A DNA stretch of 64,000 bases from NCBI RefSeq assembly GCF_025602895.1, contig NW_026516302.1:107679-171678 (forward strand), given 5' to 3'. The first letter of the stretch is position 1. The number at the start of each line of letters is the position of its first letter. Of this stretch, positions 60,601 to 64,000 are shown one piece after another. Under the pieces are notes generated by a model. The model did no database searches and had not been told where the DNA came from. It was given only the letters and a program-made list of their open reading frames with translations. The DNA is from Polychytrium aggregatum. Lineage: Eukaryota; Chytridiomycota; Chytridiomycetes; Polychytriales. The position numbers were made by a program, and so were the translations under genes.

Positions 60601-63600
60601 AGCGCTGTTGATGGACTGTGGCTTCTTGTGCGCGATGCTGCTTGTGACGTTGGAGCCACATCTATCGCGCGAAAAGGTTGGTCCCTCGCACTGCCTGGCT
60701 GTAAAGACCGGGTGCTTCGAAAATGTGTATGGATTTTCAGGCACGAGTCAGCATCTTGACGCAGCTATTCCCTCGGCTACAGGCTGAAGCATGCAACGGA
60801 TCTGCCCCATTCCTGTGGTTCCGGAAGCACACAGGGCGGATTGAAATCATCCGTGATCATCACGAAAGCGGCCAGAAGCGTCTATATACAGTAAGTTGTC
60901 GTCTATGCTATTGAATTCGCCAGTGGTGAATGTTGAACCCGCTCCTGCCTCGTCCTCCAGGTTCTCTTCCCCATTCCAGAAATATGCAAGTATCTTCAGT
61001 CGGAAGCAAAGTCGCGGTTTCTTGGGAGAAGGAGCGGTAAGACCAGCTTGTTGCGTACATTCCGGCAGTGGCCTGGCTTTTGGTGGACGAGCTAGTAATA
61101 TCTACACGGAATATCTGCCCCTCCAGCGTGTCCCCACAAGAAAAACTCGAGGCCTTCTGCAATAGCTCGTCTGATTTGATATACGAGATCCGATTCCACG
61201 CCAAGGTGGCAGGTACGTTGGGTGTTTCAGAGGCCGTTGGCAGAAGCCAGCCCCTGGCCATGGCTTCCGCCGCACACCTTGCTGGCGAATATTCACTCTG
61301 CTCTGTTGATGAACACACTAGCCAATCGATTCCTCCGGCGATTGGCTGAAAATCGAGATATATGGTGGAGGAGTATGTACACCATCACCCTCGCCTTGAA
61401 CCTGGCCAATCTATGGTGCATCATCGAGAGCCCCAAAGACAGTCTCCGAACCGAATCCGTGTGCTCGCTTCGGTTTGAATTCATTCGGCTGATTCTGGGA
61501 CTGCTACAGTTTTTACTATGGGTAAGTATGACGATGATGCCCAAGACCGAGGGGTCGCATCGATGCCGCAACGGGCATGATCTGTTGGAGGGCCTTGCTA
61601 GTAGTTATTACCCAAAAATCACGGCGATTCTAGAGTCAATGCTGATCTGGATATGCCCATTCCAGAGCGTGTCCGTCGTTGAGTATTCGTGGACACAATA
61701 TCCGATGGACTCAAACCGCCACAGGATGGAGCTGCAGCTTGACGAGATGCGAAGGGCTCGGGCCCTTCGCCTGAAGAGTGACTGGTCGGATTCAGAAGCG
61801 CTGAACGATACCGCGCCGATCTCCGCGGACCAGGTAAAGTTCGCCATCTCGATGACTATCTATCTCCAAGGCATGCCGTTCTTTGGCTCAGTCGCAGTTT
61901 ATTACGAGGTTTGTCGGCATCAACATGGTGTCTTGGCACTGACGAACGCCAAATGGCGCACACATTTCTGCATCGTCAACAGACCCCGCAGCCCTCCGAC
62001 TGGGGTCGAGACTGCTCTTTCGTTCCTGAAGTGGCCGCGGTCTCAGTATCACACCATCATGCTACTGTTTTCGTTCTTGGGTCTCTTCCAGCCAGCATTT
62101 TCTGCATTCATTTGCTGGATTTTGTCTACAGAGATGCTGAACTCCAAGAGGTCATCAAGTCCATCACCGTCAACGGAACATCGCTCTCACGCACAGCTCT
62201 GCTGGGTGTGATTGTGATCTACATATATTCGGTCGTGGCATTTGTTTTCTTTGGCCAAGTGTTCAAGATTGAAGAAAGCAAGCACTGCGATTCGGTGCTC
62301 TTTTGCTTTGCGACATTTTAAACTACGGGTGAGCGATTGAATCGTGGAGCTCGCTGTGCCGCACGTCAGCATGTTGTGGTTGAATGGATTGCTTCGGCAA
62401 GATGGATACGTACCCAGGATGCTTGAGATACATGTGATTCAATTGATTGGTGGATGCGAGTGTCCCACTCGCATATTGCCGCTGGGTATTCATCCATACT
62501 TTCTCTTCGGCACCCCGAAATTTTCTTTGCCATCGTTTGCTGTGCATCCCTCATCACAATTCGAGCAGCATCCGATCAGGCGGTGGCATCGGTGAACTCA
62601 TGGCTGTCCCTGATCTGGCAACTGAGTCCTACTCGGCACGCGTTGCCCTCGAGCTGAGCTTCTTCCTTGTCGTGGTTGTGTTCCTCTTGAATGCGATTTT
62701 TGGGTAAGCTGAGCGGGAGTGCGTCGATTATGCCGCAACGCCGTCTGCCTGGCGATGCAATCATCCAAATCGATTGCATGAGCCTCAATTAACTTGATGC
62801 TCATTCCTTGATACCTTCAGTATCATTTTTGATACTTTTGGCCAACTTCGAGAAGAGCACAAAGCGATCGCCGATGATTTGAAGTCGTGCTGCTTCATAT
62901 GCTCTATCGAGGCCCCTCGCTTCCAGCGCCACGGCAAGGGCTTCGAGCATCACGTTCAGCATGAGCACAATATCTGGTGAGTTGGATTCTGCACGGCGCT
63001 GAGATTCAGTATCGTGTAGCTAAGGAGGAGCCGCGGGGATCTGATGCAAGAGCGCGGCTATCGAGGCCATTTTGCTGGCAGTTCGTGCGATCGCCTCGCT
63101 ACTTCCTCTTGCATAGGAGAGGAAGCTCTCTAACACGATCTACCATGACTGTTTGCTCGTTGATATTACAGGAACTATCTTTTCTTCCTGGTTCATTTGG
63201 AAAATAAGGACGTGTCCGAGTACACCTCACACGAATCATATTTCTCTGAAAAATTCGCCCAGCACGACCTCTCGATTTTCCCGATAAACCGAGCCATCTC
63301 ACTAAACGAAGACCAGTCTGTCGCAGCTGAGGCCCGCCTGAAATACGTGGAAGACTCCTTGGATAAGATCATCACTGAGCATCGGCTCAGTCTCCAGAAT
63401 CGGTCAACCGAGTCGCGCGAAGCTGCACCAAAGAGCACGCCGTTCTCAAATGTAGCTCGCACGCTGATAGTATCACAAGCCATTTCCAAATTCAAACGGG
63501 GCCGATTGAGAGGCTCGAATTCAAGTAGCCGATCCGACGACATTGCCATCGTTCCGGATCTTATTGTGCCCGCACTTTCTGTGCCAGGTGTCGCCGTCCC

Positions 63601-63631
63601 GGTCACAAATCCGACTCGAGCCTCCAGTTAG
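51658..63631 (+). CDS. Inositol 1,4,5-trisphosphate receptor (intracellular Ca2+ channel), about 20 exons
   Basis: IP3-gated Ca2+ release channel of ER/vacuolar membranes. Well-supported exons: 51856-52039 (LRIGDEIVLDSP), 52261-52432, 52697-53853 (VTYGTIVQLRNLH, trefoil/MIR core), about 54390-55332 and 55542-55893 (RIH domain), about 56100-56285, about 56520-57787, about 57870-59293, about 59440-59910, 60040-60268 (RIH-associated), 60441-60676, 60741-60890, 60961-61036, 61069-61212, 61322-61521, 61666-61908, about 62040-62328 (channel), 62569-62703, 62821-62976 and 63172-63631. The pore exon carries NGTSLSRTALLGVIVIYIYS; the selectivity filter reads IRSGGGIGE, against GGGVGD in animals. The tail has CFIC and HHVQHEHNIW, the conserved zinc-binding linker, then YLFFLVHLENKD. 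ATG 51658 joins in phase to 51856 but the N-terminal exon is uncertain, as are some internal joins. Apparent one-base frame breaks occur near 60,510, 62,110 and 62,317. Confidence 0.88.
52620..52668 (+). repeat. 12-bp tandem repeat in an IP3 receptor intron
   Basis: Four copies of CGGCGTGTCCAT just before the acceptor of the exon at 52,697. Confidence 0.85.
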
Positions 63632-64000
63632 CCTCCTCCGCCATAAGCAAGGTCCTGCGCCGACCCTGCTCTGTTCTGTGCACATGCGCCCTTCCCAGAC
63701 ACAAATACAGAGTTTGTGTCCAATCATTTTTCCGTTGTCCTCATGTAACCGGGGTTAGTGGTTTTCTCAAATTCTCGTCCCCTTTGGCGACGACGAGAGT
63801 AGTGGCCTCTATTGAGTTCAGCGACGGGCGAATTGTAATGATCAGGCATAATTCGGATAGACGTGTTTATCAGTTAACGACATGATCACGATGGACTGGT
63901 TAACTTTTGCAACGCTCAACCAAACGGAGCCCCGTGCACGATGGATGGGGTTTCCCACCACTTTGTGGATGGGACATGCATGCCCCATCGTTCCCAATGG
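63632..64000. other. 3' flank of the IP3 receptor gene
   Basis: Less GC-rich than most of the window. No gene recognised; palindrome-like CATCGTTCCCAATGG/CCCATCG words near the edge. Confidence 0.4.

Overview
The window is nuclear DNA of a GC-rich eukaryote, almost certainly a fungus. Genes are broken by many short GT-AG introns (about 60-600 bp), there are no operons, and a WOPR-domain regulator and two GATA factors with a 17-residue finger loop are present. A full-scale IP3 receptor at the right end, a channel family absent from yeasts and other Dikarya, points to an early-diverging, probably zoosporic lineage (chytrid or blastocladiomycete type). That placement is inference; no rRNA or marker gene was available.

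Left third (1-20,000). A 4.3 kb stretch with no recognisable gene carries about 14 copies of a 16-bp GAGG...CCTC element. It is followed by thioredoxin reductase (4,959-6,999, +), an unrecognised Ser/Ala-rich protein (8,250-9,434, -), the SRP9/Srp21 subunit of the signal recognition particle (11,225-12,827, +), an unrecognised multi-pass membrane protein with a GC-AG intron (13,883-15,668, -) and zuotin, the ribosome-associated J-protein with two SANT domains (16,988-19,916, +).

Middle (20,000-45,000). An 18-exon secreted alpha/beta-hydrolase with a visible Ser-Asp-His triad (20,401-25,673, +), half a GATA zinc finger in a two-exon gene model (28,071-28,792, +), a complete GATA factor (31,180-32,449, +) with a GATA palindrome in its promoter, a VASt-domain membrane protein (35,193-38,062, +), the splicing branchpoint-binding protein BBP/SF1 (39,743-42,314, +) and a Prs1-type ribose-phosphate pyrophosphokinase (42,849-45,003, +).

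Right third (45,000-64,000). A decayed fragment resembling the C-terminal end of a Fanzor RNA-guided nuclease (about 45,380-45,780, -), a Gti1/Pac2 (WOPR) transcription factor whose reading frame has no AUG start and follows a 1,025-nt stretch without any ATG (coding to 50,643, +), and the IP3 receptor (about 51,658-63,631, +). The receptor has N-terminal trefoil/MIR, RIH, RIH-associated, six-helix channel and zinc-binding tail regions, but shows apparent single-base frame breaks in its last third.

The genes do not form one pathway; most are single-copy housekeeping or regulatory genes. Intergenic DNA is strongly pyrimidine-rich on the coding strand just upstream of several starts and is full of short tandem repeats.
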